64,000 bases of DNA from Oceaniradius stylonematis (lineage in GTDB: Bacteria > Pseudomonadota > Alphaproteobacteria > Rhizobiales > Rhizobiaceae). The stretch's first letter is position 1, and every line of letters begins with the position of its first letter. Location of the stretch: contig NZ_QFWV02000007.1 in the NCBI RefSeq assembly GCF_003149475.2, forward strand, positions 13,181-77,180, in the 5' to 3' direction. The notes beneath the pieces are model-generated. The model searched no databases. It saw only the letters and a list, made by a program, of their open reading frames with translations, and was not told the DNA's origin. Positions 52,107-60,850 of the stretch are shown here, in pieces. The translations under genes were made by a program, and so were the position numbers.

Positions 52107-52844
52107 CTATCGACCGAGCGTGTCGACGACCAGTTCGGCCGCAGCCGCGCCGGAGAATTGCTGCTGGCCGGTGATCAGATTGCCGTCGCGCACCGCGAAC
52201 GGCTTGAACGGCGAGTTGACGACGAAGTTGGTTCCGTCGAGTTTCCGGGCCTCCTCCTCGATCCAGAACGGCTGGATCTTCTGCCCGACGAAATCGTCGG
52301 CGAACTTCTCTTCGGCATCGGCAAAGCCCGTCCATGTCTTGCCGGCAACGAGAAGCGAGCCGTCCGGCAGTTTCGTTTTGAGCAGCACGCAGGTTGCATG
52401 GCAGACGATGGCCACCGCCTTGTCCGCCTCATGGGCCTTGGCGACGAAGGCGTGCAGGTCGCCATCGTCGATCATGGTGACCATCGGCGATTGGCCGCCG
52501 GCAAGAAAGATCGCGTCATAATCCTCAATCGACACATCGGCGATGGACTTGGTGCCCGTGAGCAGCGCGGCATGGGCTGGCGATTTCTTGAAGCCCAGCG
52601 AGACGATGTCGTGGGCCGAGTATTGGCTGTCATCTTCGGGGTCGGAAAAGCCGTCGGCGGCAAGGTCGCCGCCCTTGGGCGATACGATGTCGACCGTGTA
52701 GCCGGCCTCGGTGAACACCCAGTAGGGATGGGTGAGTTCGGCCCACCAGAAGCCGACCGGCCAGCCCGTGGTCGGCGAGGTGGCCGGGTTGGCGGCGATC
52801 ATGAGAATGCGTTTTTCGCCGTGTGTGTCGATGGATGCACTCAT
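52107..52844 (-). CDS. DJ-1/PfpI (class I glutamine amidotransferase-like) protein, 245 aa
   Basis: A Hsp31-type member of the superfamily with 'GFWWAELTHPYWVFTEAGYT', 'VDIVSPKGGDLAADGFSD' and 'YDAIFLAGGQSPMVTMIDDG', and the nucleophile elbow 'VAIVCHATCVLLKTKLPDGS' (Cys after Val-Ile-Val). The Glu in the 'WAEL' segment fits the charge-relay position of this group. Homologues act as glyoxalase III/deglycase-like or isocyanide-hydratase-like enzymes, or as chaperones. The start at 52844 has AAAGGA about 10 bases upstream. Confidence 0.8.
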   Translation of the reverse strand: MSASIDTHGEKRILMIAANPATSPTTGWPVGFWWAELTHPYWVFTEAGYTVDIVSPKGGDLAADGFSDPEDDSQYSAHDIVSLGFKKSPAHAALLTGTKSIADVSIEDYDAIFLAGGQSPMVTMIDDGDLHAFVAKAHEADKAVAIVCHATCVLLKTKLPDGSLLVAGKTWTGFADAEEKFADDFVGQKIQPFWIEEEARKLDGTNFVVNSPFKPFAVRDGNLITGQQQFSGAAAAELVVDTLGR

Positions 52845-52858
52845 TGCGCAAGGTCCTT

Positions 52859-53413
52859 TCAGGAGACGGTTTGGGTCGAGGGATAAATCCACCGCGCCAG
52901 TGCGCGGGTCAGGCGGGGCATGATCAGGTAGGTCATCGCCAGCACCTGAAGCGTGACGGTCAGCAGCAGGCGCAAGGCCAGCGGCCAGCCGCCGATGAGC
53001 GGGTCGAGAACAAGGTTCAGCGCAAGCACCAGAACAAAGACGACCGCGATCAGGAGCGCCGCCATACGATGAGGCGAGGGCTGCGGCACCACGGTGCCTG
53101 GCGGCGGGTCGAACCAGACTTCGAGCCCTGTCATCCGGTCCCAGGCGGCATCGCCATCCACATGCGGCGCAATCTCTTCCAGGTATCGCGCCCGCAGGTC
53201 GGAGCGCTCGAAGGCTTCAAGGTTTTCCAGACTGTCGAACCGGAAGACGCTTCTGTACTCGCGCTCGCCCGCCTCGGGCCGATGGAACTCGGCGCCGACA
53301 TAGCCGGGAAGGTCCTTTGCCTCGGTCGTCAGGCGCTCGAGCCAGTCCTCATAAGCCTGTTCGGAACCGGGCCTGACGCGCCGGCGCGCGATGACTGTGA
53401 CGGGCTCGCTCAT
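52859..53413 (-). CDS. ABM-domain protein with two C-terminal membrane helices, 184 aa
   Basis: Residues 1-100 form an antibiotic-biosynthesis-monooxygenase (dimeric alpha-beta) domain: 'VTVIARRRVRPGSEQAYEDW', 'GYVGAEFHRPEAGEREYRSV', 'FRFDSLENLEAFERSDLRAR'. Residues about 118-175 hold two membrane helices, anchoring the domain in the cytoplasmic membrane. This layout matches COG3224-type proteins, whose role is unknown; ABM domains often act on quinones or haem. The ATG overlaps the stop of the oxidoreductase gene (ATGA). Confidence 0.78.
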   Translation of the reverse strand: MSEPVTVIARRRVRPGSEQAYEDWLERLTTEAKDLPGYVGAEFHRPEAGEREYRSVFRFDSLENLEAFERSDLRARYLEEIAPHVDGDAAWDRMTGLEVWFDPPPGTVVPQPSPHRMAALLIAVVFVLVLALNLVLDPLIGGWPLALRLLLTVTLQVLAMTYLIMPRLTRALARWIYPSTQTVS

Positions 53414-54054
53414 GACGTGCCGGCCCGCTCGACGGCGGCGAAGGCCCAGCTGCGGCCCTTGCCGCGCAGGATCGCCTGGTTGATCCAGACCAGCGCATAA
53501 GGCTCCAACAGTCGCGCCCTTGTCAGATCGCCCGCATCGAGCGGCTCGAATCCGAGATCGGTCAGAAGCCCGGCGACCACGGCTTTCGCACCGTCATCGT
53601 CGCCGGCCATGAACATGACGGGCGGCATCGCGAAACCCGACGTATCGGCCATGATCTCCGCGCCCACCTGGTTGAGCGTCTTGACGATGTTGGCGCCCGG
53701 CAGCCATCGCGCCACCTGCTCGGCGCCGGACGATGTGTGGCCGACGGCCAGGCCCATGCCGTCCGGCGTACGCGTGATCGGGTTCATGCAGTCGATGACG
53801 GTCTTGCCGGTCAGGTCTCCGAGCGTCGGCAGCGCGGTTTCCGCCGCAGCCCAGGGCAGGGCAAGCACCACTGTCGATGCCGCCCGCGCTGCATCGCGGG
53901 GGTTTTCCCGCCGCACGCCGGGGGCGTCGCCGATGGACGCGCCGTCCGTTGATCGACGGGCCCGGACGCCGAGAACGATGTCGTGGCCGGCACGCGCCCA
54001 CCCCGCTGCAAGCGCGCGGCCGACATGGCCGGCGCCGATGATCGCGATTGTCAT
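53410..54054 (-). CDS. NADPH-dependent F420-reductase-like oxidoreductase, 214 aa
   Basis: A Rossmann fold with 'MTIAIIGAGHVGRALAAGWA', 'AASTVVLALPWAAAETALPT', 'KTVIDCMNPI', 'ANIVKTLNQVGAEIM' and 'FMAGDDDGAKAVVAGLLTDL'. This is the pattern of the F420H2:NADP oxidoreductase-like (NpdG/Fno) superfamily. In a proteobacterium without F420 such proteins probably use NADP(H) with another substrate. First gene of a leftward run with the ABM protein and perhaps the DJ-1-type gene, divergent from the LysR gene. Confidence 0.8.
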   Translation of the reverse strand: MTIAIIGAGHVGRALAAGWARAGHDIVLGVRARRSTDGASIGDAPGVRRENPRDAARAASTVVLALPWAAAETALPTLGDLTGKTVIDCMNPITRTPDGMGLAVGHTSSGAEQVARWLPGANIVKTLNQVGAEIMADTSGFAMPPVMFMAGDDDGAKAVVAGLLTDLGFEPLDAGDLTRARLLEPYALVWINQAILRGKGRSWAFAAVERAGTS

Positions 54055-54106
54055 GAACCGGTTTCCGCTTGGCTTTCCATGGGCGGAGAGATAAAGCGCC
54101 ACCTAG

Positions 54107-54121
54107 TTCAATGAAAATGAA
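54107..54121. promoter_or_regulatory. Candidate LysR-type binding site
   Basis: TTCAATGAAAATGAA has symmetric ends (TTCA-T...A-TGAA) and contains a T-N11-A core at 54108-54120, the format of LysR-type operators. It lies in the 75-base divergent region between the oxidoreductase and the LysR gene, 9 bases before the LysR start. Inferred from position and symmetry only. Confidence 0.45.
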
Positions 54122-54129
54122 ATCGATCA

Positions 54130-55053
54130 ATGTCTGATATCGATACAGTTGCATTACGCCGCCTCGACATGACATTGCTGCTCGTCTTCCTGTCGATGAT
54201 GCGCCACCGCAAGGCGGTCGCTGTCGCTCGCGAGATGGGGCTGACGCAGTCGGCGATCAGTCATGCGCTCAAGCGCCTGCGCGATGCGTTCGGCGACCCG
54301 CTCTTTCTGCGCCAGCCGCACGGCATGGAGCCGACATCGGTTGCGCTGGCGCTCGAACCGGTGGTGCGCGAGGCGGTGGAGACACTGGACAAAGCGCTGA
54401 AGCCGCCCGCGCCGTTCGAACCGGCGCGCGCCGAAGCCATTGTGCGTATCGCCGCCAACGACAACGAGATCATGACCATGCTGCCGCCGCTTCTGGCGCG
54501 GCTGAGCGACAAGGCTCCCGGCTTGCGGGTCGCCGTCCGCAGTCTCGAGCGCAAGGCGGCTCTGGCGGCGTTGGCGCAGGGCGAGATCGATCTTGCCACC
54601 GGCTTCTTCTGGGACCTGCCGTCGGGTTTTGAAGCGAGGTCGCTCTATGGTCAGGGCTATCGTGTGGTTGCCCGGTCCGGACATCCGCTTGTCGGACAGG
54701 CGCTCGACCTTGAGACTTATTGCGCCTGCCGCCACCTGGTCGTCTCGCCGTCGGGCGATCTGGAAGGCATCGTCGACGATGTGCTGGCCGGGCAGGGTCG
54801 GCGCCGCGATGTCGCCGCTGCTGTGCCGCTCTTCATGCCGGCGCTCGAGACGGCGGCGACCACCGATCTGGTCGCCACGCTTCCCGAAAGGCTCGTCGGC
54901 ATCTACGCGCACCGCTTCGGGCTCATCGTCCATCGACCGCCATTGTCGCTGCGCGAGATCGTCATCTCGGCGGTCATTCACCGACGCAACGCGGCCAACC
55001 CGCTGCATCGCTGGCTGGTTGGCGCGTTCCGCGAACTGTTCGGTGCATCCTGA
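54130..55053 (+). CDS. LysR-family transcriptional regulator, 307 aa
   Basis: The winged helix-turn-helix is 'REMGLTQSAISHALKRLRDA' followed by 'FGDPLFLRQPHGMEPTSVAL' (residues about 36-75). The C-terminal inducer-binding domain follows, with 'FGLIVHRPPLSLREIVISAV' near the end. The overall form is NodD/SyrM-like, as in regulators beginning 'LRRLDMTLLLVF'. It probably controls the divergent oxidoreductase-ABM genes; the inducer is unknown. Confidence 0.88.
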   Translation: MSDIDTVALRRLDMTLLLVFLSMMRHRKAVAVAREMGLTQSAISHALKRLRDAFGDPLFLRQPHGMEPTSVALALEPVVREAVETLDKALKPPAPFEPARAEAIVRIAANDNEIMTMLPPLLARLSDKAPGLRVAVRSLERKAALAALAQGEIDLATGFFWDLPSGFEARSLYGQGYRVVARSGHPLVGQALDLETYCACRHLVVSPSGDLEGIVDDVLAGQGRRRDVAAAVPLFMPALETAATTDLVATLPERLVGIYAHRFGLIVHRPPLSLREIVISAVIHRRNAANPLHRWLVGAFRELFGAS

Positions 55054-55131
55054 CGCGGCGTCGCGGCCGTTTGGCCTTGACACTCCAGCCCTTCTCCCGC
55101 ACCAAGCGCGCGCTTTTGACGAGGACCGATC

Positions 55132-56073
55132 ATGACAATTGCCTTCACGTTTCCGGGCCAGGGCTCACAGGCCGTCGGCATGGGCAAGGACCTCGCCGAT
55201 GCGTTTGCAGAAGCGCGGGCCGTCTTCGAGGAGGTGGATGCGGCGCTGGGCGAAAACCTTTCAAAGACGATGTGGGAAGGGCCGGACGATTCGCTCACCC
55301 TGACCGCCAACGCCCAGCCGGCCCTGATGGCCGTCTCGATGGCCGTTGTCCGCGTGCTGGAAGCCCAGGGCTACAAGGTCTGGGAAAAGGCCGCTTTCGT
55401 CGCCGGACACTCGTTGGGCGAATACTCCGCCCACGCCGCCGCCGGCACCTTTACCATCGCCGATGCGGCGCGGCTGCTGCGGGTGCGCGGCAACGCCATG
55501 CAGGCCGCCGTCCCGGCCGGCGAAGGAGCGATGGCGGCGATCATCGGTCTCGACGATGCGGGCGTGCAGGCAGCCTGCGACGAGGCCGCAGCCCACGGGC
55601 CCTGCCAGATCGCCAATGACAATGGCGGCGGGCAGATCGTCATTTCCGGCGGCAGGCAGGCGGTCGAGGCTGCTGCCGACATCGCCAGGGCCAATGGCGC
55701 AAAGCTCGCCAAGCTGCTCGCTGTCTCGGCGCCCTTTCATTCATCGCTGATGGCGCCGGCCGCCGATGCCATGGCCGAAGCGCTCGCCAATGTCCGCGTG
55801 TCCGAGCCGATGGTGCCCGTCATCGCCAATGTGACGGTGGCGCCCGTGACCGGAGCCGACGCCATCATCGAAACGCTCGTCAAGCAGGTCACCGGGCAGG
55901 TGCGTTGGCGCGAAACCGTGCAATGGCTGGCCGCACAGGGCGTCACAAATCTGGTCGAGGCCGGATCGGGCAAGGTGCTGACCGGGCTGGCGCGCCGCAT
56001 AGACCGCTCGGTCGATGCCGTTGCCATTTCGACGCCCGCCGATATAGAAGCGTTCCTCGAAAAGAACGCCTGA
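55132..56073 (+). CDS. fabD: Malonyl-CoA:ACP transacylase FabD
   Basis: A 313-aa enzyme that loads malonate onto acyl carrier protein for fatty-acid synthesis. It starts 'MTIAFTFPGQGSQAVGMGKD', has the catalytic Ser in 'VAGHSLGEYSAHAAAGTFTI' and the catalytic His in 'LLAVSAPFHSSLMAPAA', and ends 'EAGSGKVLTGLARRIDRSVD' plus a short tail. It opens a rightward run fabD-fabG-acpP-fabF. Confidence 0.96.
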   Translation: MTIAFTFPGQGSQAVGMGKDLADAFAEARAVFEEVDAALGENLSKTMWEGPDDSLTLTANAQPALMAVSMAVVRVLEAQGYKVWEKAAFVAGHSLGEYSAHAAAGTFTIADAARLLRVRGNAMQAAVPAGEGAMAAIIGLDDAGVQAACDEAAAHGPCQIANDNGGGQIVISGGRQAVEAAADIARANGAKLAKLLAVSAPFHSSLMAPAADAMAEALANVRVSEPMVPVIANVTVAPVTGADAIIETLVKQVTGQVRWRETVQWLAAQGVTNLVEAGSGKVLTGLARRIDRSVDAVAISTPADIEAFLEKNA

Positions 56074-56110
56074 GCCAGAGCCAGAGCGAAACAACGGAAC
56101 GGGAACTGCC

Positions 56111-56848
56111 ATGATCGATCTGAGCGGCCGCAAGGCGCTGGTGACCGGCGCGTCCGGGGGCATTGGCGAGGCGATCGCCCGCACGCTGCATGCCCAGGGC
56201 GCGACCGTGGGCCTGCATGGCACGCGCGAAGAAAGGCTCGAAGCGCTGGCCGGCGAGCTCGGCGGCCGGGTGCAAATCTTTCCCGCCAACCTGTCCGATC
56301 GTGCCGCAGTCGACGATCTGGCCAGGAAGGCCGAGGCGGACCTGGAAGGCGTCGACATCCTCGTCAACAATGCCGGCATCACCCGTGACGGGCTCTTCGT
56401 GCGCATGTCCGACGACGACTGGGACACGGTCATCGAGGTCAACCTGACGGCTGTGTTCCGGCTGACGCGGGCGCTGACCCACCCGATGATGCGCCGTCGC
56501 AACGGTCGCATCGTCAACATCTCCTCGGTTGTCGGCGTCACCGGCAATGCCGGCCAGGCGAACTATTGCGCCTCAAAGGCGGGACTGATCGGCTTCACCA
56601 AGTCGCTGGCCCAGGAGATTGCCTCGCGCAATGTCACCGTCAATGCCGTCGCGCCGGGCTTCATCGAGAGCGCGATGACCGAAAAACTCAATGAAAAACA
56701 GACCGATGCCATTATGGGCGCCATCCCGATGAAGCGCATGGGCACGGGCGCTGAAGTGGCAATGACAGTGGCGTTTCTCGCCTCCGACGAAGCGTCTTAC
56801 ATCACCGGCCAGACGCTGCACGTCAATGGCGGCATGGCGATGATCTGA
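56111..56848 (+). CDS. fabG: 3-oxoacyl-ACP reductase FabG
   Basis: A 245-aa SDR enzyme that reduces 3-oxoacyl-ACP with NADPH. Cofactor loop 'KALVTGASGGIGEAIARTLH', 'ILVNNAGITRDGLFVRMSDD', catalytic Ser in 'RIVNISSVVGVTGNAGQANY' running into the Y-x3-K (YCASK), and the FabG-typical C-terminus 'YITGQTLHVNGGMAMI'. Starts 37 bases after fabD. Confidence 0.95.
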   Translation: MIDLSGRKALVTGASGGIGEAIARTLHAQGATVGLHGTREERLEALAGELGGRVQIFPANLSDRAAVDDLARKAEADLEGVDILVNNAGITRDGLFVRMSDDDWDTVIEVNLTAVFRLTRALTHPMMRRRNGRIVNISSVVGVTGNAGQANYCASKAGLIGFTKSLAQEIASRNVTVNAVAPGFIESAMTEKLNEKQTDAIMGAIPMKRMGTGAEVAMTVAFLASDEASYITGQTLHVNGGMAMI

Positions 56849-56971
56849 GGGCGCGTTCCGGCATTTGGGCCGTCCACAAACTTCTTTTCGCTCCGCTCTT
56901 TCATCTTGATTAGGCTGGCGGGTGCGGATAGTCACGAGCGAACCGAATAGAACCAATCAAGGATTTCCGAC

Positions 56972-57208
56972 ATGAGTGATGTTGCAGAGCGGGTCAAGAA
57001 GATCGTCGTCGAGCACCTCGGTGTTGACGCAGACAAGGTGACCGAAGGCGCAAGCTTCATCGACGATCTGGGCGCCGACAGCCTCGATACGGTCGAACTC
57101 GTGATGGCGTTCGAGGAAGAGTTCGGCGTGGAAATCCCCGATGATGCCGCCGAAACGATCCTGACCGTGGGCGATGCGGTCAAGTTCATCGAAAAAGCCA
57201 ACGCCTGA
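56972..57208 (+). CDS. acpP: Acyl carrier protein
   Basis: A 78-aa acidic protein. The phosphopantetheine attachment Ser37 lies in '[20 protein letters not shown]', followed by '[20 protein letters not shown]'. About 120 bases separate it from fabG, enough for its own promoter, and a hairpin follows it before fabF. Confidence 0.97.
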   Translation: MSDVAERVKKIVVEHLGVDADKVTEGASFIDDLGADSLDTVELVMAFEEEFGVEIPDDAAETILTVGDAVKFIEKANA

Positions 57209-57217
57209 CCTCAGACG

Positions 57218-57243
57218 CCCGGCCGTTCGCGCCGGGTGCGTTT
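57218..57243 (+). terminator. Hairpin between acpP and fabF, possible attenuator
   Basis: CCCGGC pairs with GCCGGG (57218-57223 with 57231-57236) around a 7-base loop, followed by TGCGTTT. With only three T in a row it would be a weak terminator or 3' stabiliser. It lies 10 bases after acpP, where reduced read-through would explain higher ACP than FabF. Inference. Confidence 0.35.
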
Positions 57244-57246
57244 CCG

Positions 57247-58515
57247 ATGCAGATGCGCCGTGTTGTCATCACCGGGATCGGCATGGTTTCGCCGCTCGCG
57301 GCGGACGCCGAAACCACATGGGCCCGCCTGCTCGAGGGCCGAAGCGCCGCGCGCAAGGTCACCGAGTTCGAGGTCGACGACCTGCCGGCGCAGATTGCCT
57401 GCCGTCTGCCGTTCGGCGACGGCAGCGACGGCACCTACAATGCCGACGACTGGATGGAGCCCAAGGAGCAGCGCAAGGTCGATGATTTCATCGTCTATGG
57501 CGTTGCCGCGGCCGAACAGGCGCTCGCCGATGCCGACTGGCATCCCGAAAGCGATGAGGACCAGATCGCGACCGGCGTCCTGATCGGATCGGGCATTGGC
57601 GGCATCGAGGGCATCGTCGAGACCGGATACGTGCTGCGCGACCGCGGTCCGCGCCGCGTTTCGCCTTTCTTCATTCCCGGCCGGCTGATCAATCTGGTCA
57701 GCGGCCATGTCTCGATCCGCCACAAGCTGCGCGGCCCGAACCACTCGGTCGTCACCGCCTGTTCGACCGGCGCGCATGCCATCGGCGATGCCAGCCGCCT
57801 GATCGCGCTGGGCGATGCGGACGTGATGGTCGCCGGCGGCACGGAATCGCCGGTCTGCCGGATTTCGCTGGCTGGCTTTGCCGCCTGCAAGGCGCTGTCC
57901 ACCGGCCGCAACGATGATCCGGCTGCCGCCTCGCGTCCCTATGACCGCGACCGCGACGGGTTCGTCATGGGCGAGGGCGCCGGTGTCGTCGTGCTCGAGG
58001 AACTCGAACACGCAAAGGCGCGCGGCGCGAAGATCTACGCCGAAGTGGTCGGCTACGGCCTTTCGGGCGATGCCTATCACATCACCGCTCCGTCCGAGAA
58101 CGGTGAGGGCGCCGAACGCTGCATGCGCTCCGCGCTCGCCCGCGCCGGCATCGCGCCTGCCGAAATCGACTACATCAACGCCCACGGCACATCGACCATG
58201 GCCGATACGATCGAACTGGGTGCCGTTGAGCGGGTTCTGGGCAATGCGGCGGGCAAGGTGTCCATGTCGTCGACCAAGTCGTGCATCGGCCATCTTCTGG
58301 GCGCGGCTGGCGCGGTCGAGGCGATCTTCTGCACGCTGGCCATCCGTGATCAGGTCGTGCCGCCGACGATCAATCTCGACAATCCCGATGTGGACACCGC
58401 GATCGACCTTGTACCGCATCAAAAACGCCAGCGTCGGGTCGATATCGCCCTGTCCAACTCGTTCGGCTTTGGCGGCACCAACGCCTCGCTGGTCCTGCGC
58501 CGCTTCGACGCCTGA
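57247..58515 (+). CDS. fabF: 3-oxoacyl-ACP synthase II FabF
   Basis: A 422-aa condensing enzyme of fatty-acid elongation. The catalytic triad is complete: Cys in 'NHSVVTACSTGAHAIGDASR', His in 'YINAHGTSTMADTIELGAVE' and His in 'SSTKSCIGHLLGAAGAVEAI', with 'NSFGFGGTNASLVLRRF' at the end. Two ATGs two codons apart (57247, 57253) could start it; neither has an obvious ribosome-binding site, which is odd for this gene. Confidence 0.95.
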   Translation: MQMRRVVITGIGMVSPLAADAETTWARLLEGRSAARKVTEFEVDDLPAQIACRLPFGDGSDGTYNADDWMEPKEQRKVDDFIVYGVAAAEQALADADWHPESDEDQIATGVLIGSGIGGIEGIVETGYVLRDRGPRRVSPFFIPGRLINLVSGHVSIRHKLRGPNHSVVTACSTGAHAIGDASRLIALGDADVMVAGGTESPVCRISLAGFAACKALSTGRNDDPAAASRPYDRDRDGFVMGEGAGVVVLEELEHAKARGAKIYAEVVGYGLSGDAYHITAPSENGEGAERCMRSALARAGIAPAEIDYINAHGTSTMADTIELGAVERVLGNAAGKVSMSSTKSCIGHLLGAAGAVEAIFCTLAIRDQVVPPTINLDNPDVDTAIDLVPHQKRQRRVDIALSNSFGFGGTNASLVLRRFDA

Positions 58516-58681
58516 CGCAGCGCCAAGGTTCCGCAAGGGGCCACCGGTTTTTCGCCACAAAGGCTTTTATTGTGCGCGTCGATACGCCAAACCATGACAT
58601 TCTGTCGAAGCGACAAGCCAACCCGGCCAAGCCGGAGCGACAGTGTGCGAACCGCCACCATTCGCCATCAGGGGATGCGAC

Positions 58682-59896
58682 GTGAGTGACAAGATCAAGT
58701 TCGGGCGCGGGGGCCGCAAGCCGGCTGTGCCGGGCGCCGATCCAGTGGCGCCGGACACCGGTCAGCGGCCCATTCCGCGCTCTCCGGCCCAGGCCCTGCG
58801 CCCCGACGGCGGTGTCGAGCCGCCAAAGCGCCGGCGCGCCCGTGCCGCGCGCAGCCAGGTCGTCGTCTTCGCCAATTTCCTGTTCACGCTGCTCATCATG
58901 TCGATGGTCGCGCTGGGCGGCGCCTTGTATCTGGGCAAACTGCGCTTCGAGCAGCCCGGGCCGCTTGCGGCCTCGTCGACCTATATGGTCCGCCCCGGTG
59001 CCACGCTCATCCAGATCGCCAACGGGCTGGAGCGGCGCGGCATGATCACCAATGCGCGCATTTTCGAGCTGGGCGCGCGCGCCTACGGCAACCAGGACGC
59101 CTTCAAGGCCGGCGAGTTCGAGATCACCGCCCGCGCCTCGATGAAGGACATCATGGAGACGATGGTGCAGGGCGTCGCCATCCTGCATCCGTTGACGATC
59201 GTCGAGGGCACGACCGTCGCCCAGGCATTCGCGCGGATCGCCGAGAACGAGTTTCTCTCCGGTGACATGCCTTCCGACATGCCGCCCGAGGGTATGCTGA
59301 TCGCCGACACGCAGAAATTCACGCGAGGCACCGAACGCAGCGACATCATCGCGCGCATGATCGATCAGCAGGAGCGGCTGATTGCGCAGATCTGGGAAAA
59401 GCGCGATCCGGATCTGCCGCTGAACGACATCAACGAATTCGTCACCCTGGCATCGATCGTGGAAAAGGAGACCGCGCTTGCCGAGGAGCGCCCGCGTGTC
59501 GCCGGGGTCTTCGTCAACCGCCTCGAACGCGGCATGCGGCTGCAATCCGACCCGACGATCATCTACGGCATTTTCGGCGGTGAGGGGAAACCCGCCGACC
59601 GACCCATCTACCAGTCCGACATCGACAATCCCACACCCTACAACACCTATCAGATCGACGGCCTGCCGCCGGGCCCGATCGCGATTCCCGGCCGCGCATC
59701 GCTGGAAGCGGTCGCCAACCCGGCGCAAACGGAAGACCTGTTCTTCGTTGCCGACGGAACCGGCGGACACGCATTTTCCAGGACGCTTGACGAACACAAC
59801 GCCAATGTGCGCCGATGGCGGCAGATCGAGGCCGAGCGCGAGGCGGCGCGGGAGGCGGCCGAACAGCCCGCCGAGGGCGAGGCCACGCAGAACTGA
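58682..59896 (+). CDS. mltG: Endolytic transglycosylase MltG
   Basis: A 404-aa inner-membrane enzyme that cuts nascent glycan strands. A cytoplasmic basic N-terminus is followed by one membrane helix ('VVFANFLFTLLIMSMVALGG'), a LysM-like module and the YceG domain. Catalytic Glu lies in 'FVTLASIVEKETALAEERPR', followed by 'VAGVFVNRLERGMRLQSDPT' and 'TYQIDGLPPGPIAIPGRASL'. The start is taken as GTG 58682 after AGGGG; an upstream in-frame GTG at 58643 also has a GGAG site and cannot be excluded. Confidence 0.93.
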   Translation: MSDKIKFGRGGRKPAVPGADPVAPDTGQRPIPRSPAQALRPDGGVEPPKRRRARAARSQVVVFANFLFTLLIMSMVALGGALYLGKLRFEQPGPLAASSTYMVRPGATLIQIANGLERRGMITNARIFELGARAYGNQDAFKAGEFEITARASMKDIMETMVQGVAILHPLTIVEGTTVAQAFARIAENEFLSGDMPSDMPPEGMLIADTQKFTRGTERSDIIARMIDQQERLIAQIWEKRDPDLPLNDINEFVTLASIVEKETALAEERPRVAGVFVNRLERGMRLQSDPTIIYGIFGGEGKPADRPIYQSDIDNPTPYNTYQIDGLPPGPIAIPGRASLEAVANPAQTEDLFFVADGTGGHAFSRTLDEHNANVRRWRQIEAEREAAREAAEQPAEGEATQN

Positions 59897-59931
59897 CACG
59901 GCAGACGCGCATCGGCCGGCAGGGGGAAGCG

Positions 59932-60819
59932 ATGAGCGAAGCGGACATTCAGTCGATGACCGGATTTGCCACGGCACACCGGACCATCGGCACCGTTCGG
60001 GTCAATTGCGACATCCGCTCCGTCAATGGCCGTTCGCTGGACATCAAGCTCCGTGTTCCGCCGGGGCTCGAAGCGCTGGAACCCGGCTTCAAGAAACGGA
60101 TCGCCGGCCGCGTAGCGCGCGGCAACATCCAGGTTTCGATCGGCGCCGAGGCGCCTGCCGATGCGGTGCCGCTTGCCATCGATGCCGGCGCGTTTCGCCA
60201 TGTGGCCGCGCAGGCAATGGCGCTGTCGGTCGAGACCGGGCTCGCGCCGCCGACCACGGACGGGGTTCTGCAGGTGCGTGGCGTTGTGCTGACCGAGGAC
60301 GGCACCGCAAGTCTGGCCCCGGACGACAGCGAAGAAATCGGCGCGCTGGTCGATGCCGCGCTTGACGGGCTGATCGCCGCCCGCCGATCGGAAGGCGCGG
60401 CGATGGCCGCGCTTGTTGCCGGCCATATCGCGGCGATCGAGGCGCTGGTCGACCGTGCGGCGGACGAGCCCGAAAGCCAGCCGGACGCTATCGGAACGCG
60501 CCTTTCGGCACAGCTCGAGCGGCTTCTCGGCGATTCCACGCTGGATTCCGAACGTCTGAACGCCGAAGTGGCGCTGCTTGCCGCCAAGGCTGACGTCACC
60601 GAGGAGATCGACCGTCTGAAGGCCCATGTCGCGGCCGCGCGCGATCATCTGGCCAAGGGTGGCCCGATCGGCCGCAAGCTCGATTTTCTGGCCCAGGAGT
60701 TCAACCGCGAAGCCAACACGCTGTGCTCGAAATCGGCGTCTTCGGACCTGACCGCCATCGGCCTGGAGCTGAAATCTGTGATCGACCAGTTGCGCGAACA
60801 GGTGCAAAACCTGCAATAG
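59932..60819 (+). CDS. yicC: YicC-family endoribonuclease-like protein, 295 aa
   Basis: The start '[20 protein letters not shown]', then '[20 protein letters not shown]' and the C-terminal '[20 protein letters not shown]' and '[20 protein letters not shown]' are diagnostic of YicC/YloC. E. coli YicC is an endoribonuclease acting on a small RNA; the same activity here is inferred. GGGGGAAGCG precedes the ATG. Lies between mltG and gmk, a conserved trio. Confidence 0.92.
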   Translation: MSEADIQSMTGFATAHRTIGTVRVNCDIRSVNGRSLDIKLRVPPGLEALEPGFKKRIAGRVARGNIQVSIGAEAPADAVPLAIDAGAFRHVAAQAMALSVETGLAPPTTDGVLQVRGVVLTEDGTASLAPDDSEEIGALVDAALDGLIAARRSEGAAMAALVAGHIAAIEALVDRAADEPESQPDAIGTRLSAQLERLLGDSTLDSERLNAEVALLAAKADVTEEIDRLKAHVAAARDHLAKGGPIGRKLDFLAQEFNREANTLCSKSASSDLTAIGLELKSVIDQLREQVQNLQ

Positions 60820-60850
60820 ACCAAGAAACGGTCACGACGGAGAGGGTGCC

